A DNA stretch of 6,336 nt from contig JAFYGD010000129.1 of the NCBI GenBank assembly GCA_017543415.1, positions 1 to 6,336 on the forward strand, in the 5' to 3' direction. The notes under the pieces are model-generated. The model was not told the DNA's origin, searched no databases, and saw nothing but the letters and a program-made list of their open reading frames with translations. A program made the translations under genes and the position numbers. This document shows, piece by piece, positions 5,949-6,336 of this stretch; positions within the stretch are counted from its first letter, which is position 1, and each line of letters begins with the position of its first letter. The stretch is from Eubacterium sp. GTDB taxonomy: Bacteria; Bacillota; Clostridia; Oscillospirales; Acutalibacteraceae.

Positions 5949-5997
5949 ATTAGTGCAATAAAGCAATTTATAATAATTTTAACGGAGGTAGATTCCA

Positions 5998-6336
5998 ATG
6001 GTAAAAGTTGCTATTAACGGTTTCGGCCGTATCGGTCGTCTTGCTTTCCGCCAGATGTTTGAGGCAGAGGGCTATGAGGTAGTTGCAATCAACGACCTTA
6101 CAGACCCCAAAATGCTTGCTCATCTTCTTAAGTACGATACTGCACAGAGAGGTTATGCAGGCGTTATCGGCGAAAACAAGCACACAGTTGAAGCTACTGA
6201 TAATTCAATTATCGTAGACGGTAAGGAAATCACTATTTATGCAAAGCCCAATGCTGCAGAGCTTCCCTGGGGCGAGCTTGATGTTGACGTTGTTCTTGAG
6301 TGCACAGGTTTCTATTGCTCAAAGGAAAAGTCAATG
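5998..6336 (+). CDS. gap: Glyceraldehyde-3-phosphate dehydrogenase, N-terminal part (runs off right edge)
   Basis: The first 113 codons of the glycolytic enzyme that oxidises glyceraldehyde 3-phosphate to 1,3-bisphosphoglycerate in the cytoplasm. [20 protein letters not shown] (1-20) is the classic Rossmann start with the GFGRIGR dinucleotide loop. AINDLTD (29-35) carries the aspartate that usually favours NAD over [15 protein letters not shown] (43-53) is the family block that follows, and [18 protein letters not shown] (around 90-107) is the conserved end of the NAD domain. The catalytic Cys and the substrate domain lie beyond the window, so integrity cannot be judged. GGAGG (5984-5988) sits nine bases before the ATG. 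Family length is about 335 residues. Codon use appears more biased than in the neighbouring genes, as expected for a highly expressed enzyme. It is transcribed divergently from putP; the shared region is probably simple proximity. Confidence 0.96.
   Translation, partial: MVKVAINGFGRIGRLAFRQMFEAEGYEVVAINDLTDPKMLAHLLKYDTAQRGYAGVIGENKHTVEATDNSIIVDGKEITIYAKPNAAELPWGELDVDVVLECTGFYCSKEKSM

Larger units (their letters stand above)
5738..5997. other. AT-rich divergent intergenic region between putP and gap
   Basis: These 260 bases hold no convincing coding frame. They contain the putP ribosome site and probable promoter at the left, one or two gap promoter-like sites at the right, and several A/T runs (for example 5802-5817 and 5911-5918). 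I see no structured riboswitch, no long inverted repeat and no clear operator. An imperfect palindrome around AGCGCT (5785-5790) lies in the putP promoter spacer and could be an operator half, but support is weak. Confidence 0.6.

Noticed and set aside
5968..6183. Minus-strand frame of 71 residues across the gap start
   Set aside because: It is antisense to the well-conserved gap N-terminus and has no motif.

Overview
The window looks like chromosomal DNA of a mid-GC Clostridia-type Firmicute, possibly of the Oscillospiraceae/Ruminococcaceae kind. This rests on strong AGGAGG ribosome sites, GTG/TTG starts, T-rich intrinsic terminators, a gap gene of Firmicute type and a DUF1015 gene. The genus cannot be named from the sequence alone.

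Layout. Bases 1-2849 (+ strand) are the distal end of a contractile-tail prophage morphogenesis module in close-packed order: the tail end of an upstream gene, a broken gene, a gpV-like baseplate/spike C-terminal piece, a gpW/gp25-like wedge protein, a baseplate J protein, a YmfQ/DUF2313-like (P2 gpI-position) protein and a short tail-fibre protein. Stops and starts overlap or lie a few bases apart, as in one late operon. A strong hairpin terminator (2883-2917) closes it, and ordinary chromosomal genes follow directly. No lysis gene, fibre chaperone or integrase lies between.

Bases 2934-4172 (+) encode a DUF1015 protein with the DGHHR signature. Its best promoter (TTTACA-17-TATAAT) has its -10 box inside the left arm of the phage terminator. 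A bidirectional terminator (4171-4210) separates it from a convergent PutP-type sodium/proline symporter (5737-4211, -). A 260-base AT-rich divergent intergenic region (5738-5997) carries promoter-like sites for putP and for gap, whose first 113 codons (glyceraldehyde-3-phosphate dehydrogenase) run off the right edge.

The most notable observations are (1) the break at about 165-180, where a well-initiated N-terminus resembling a phage portal start runs out of frame into a gpV-like C-terminus, suggesting a degraded prophage with a large internal deletion; and (2) the nested terminator/promoter at 2857-2917. The remaining genes are well-known families. I found no CRISPR, tRNA, rRNA, IS element or convincing new multi-gene system.
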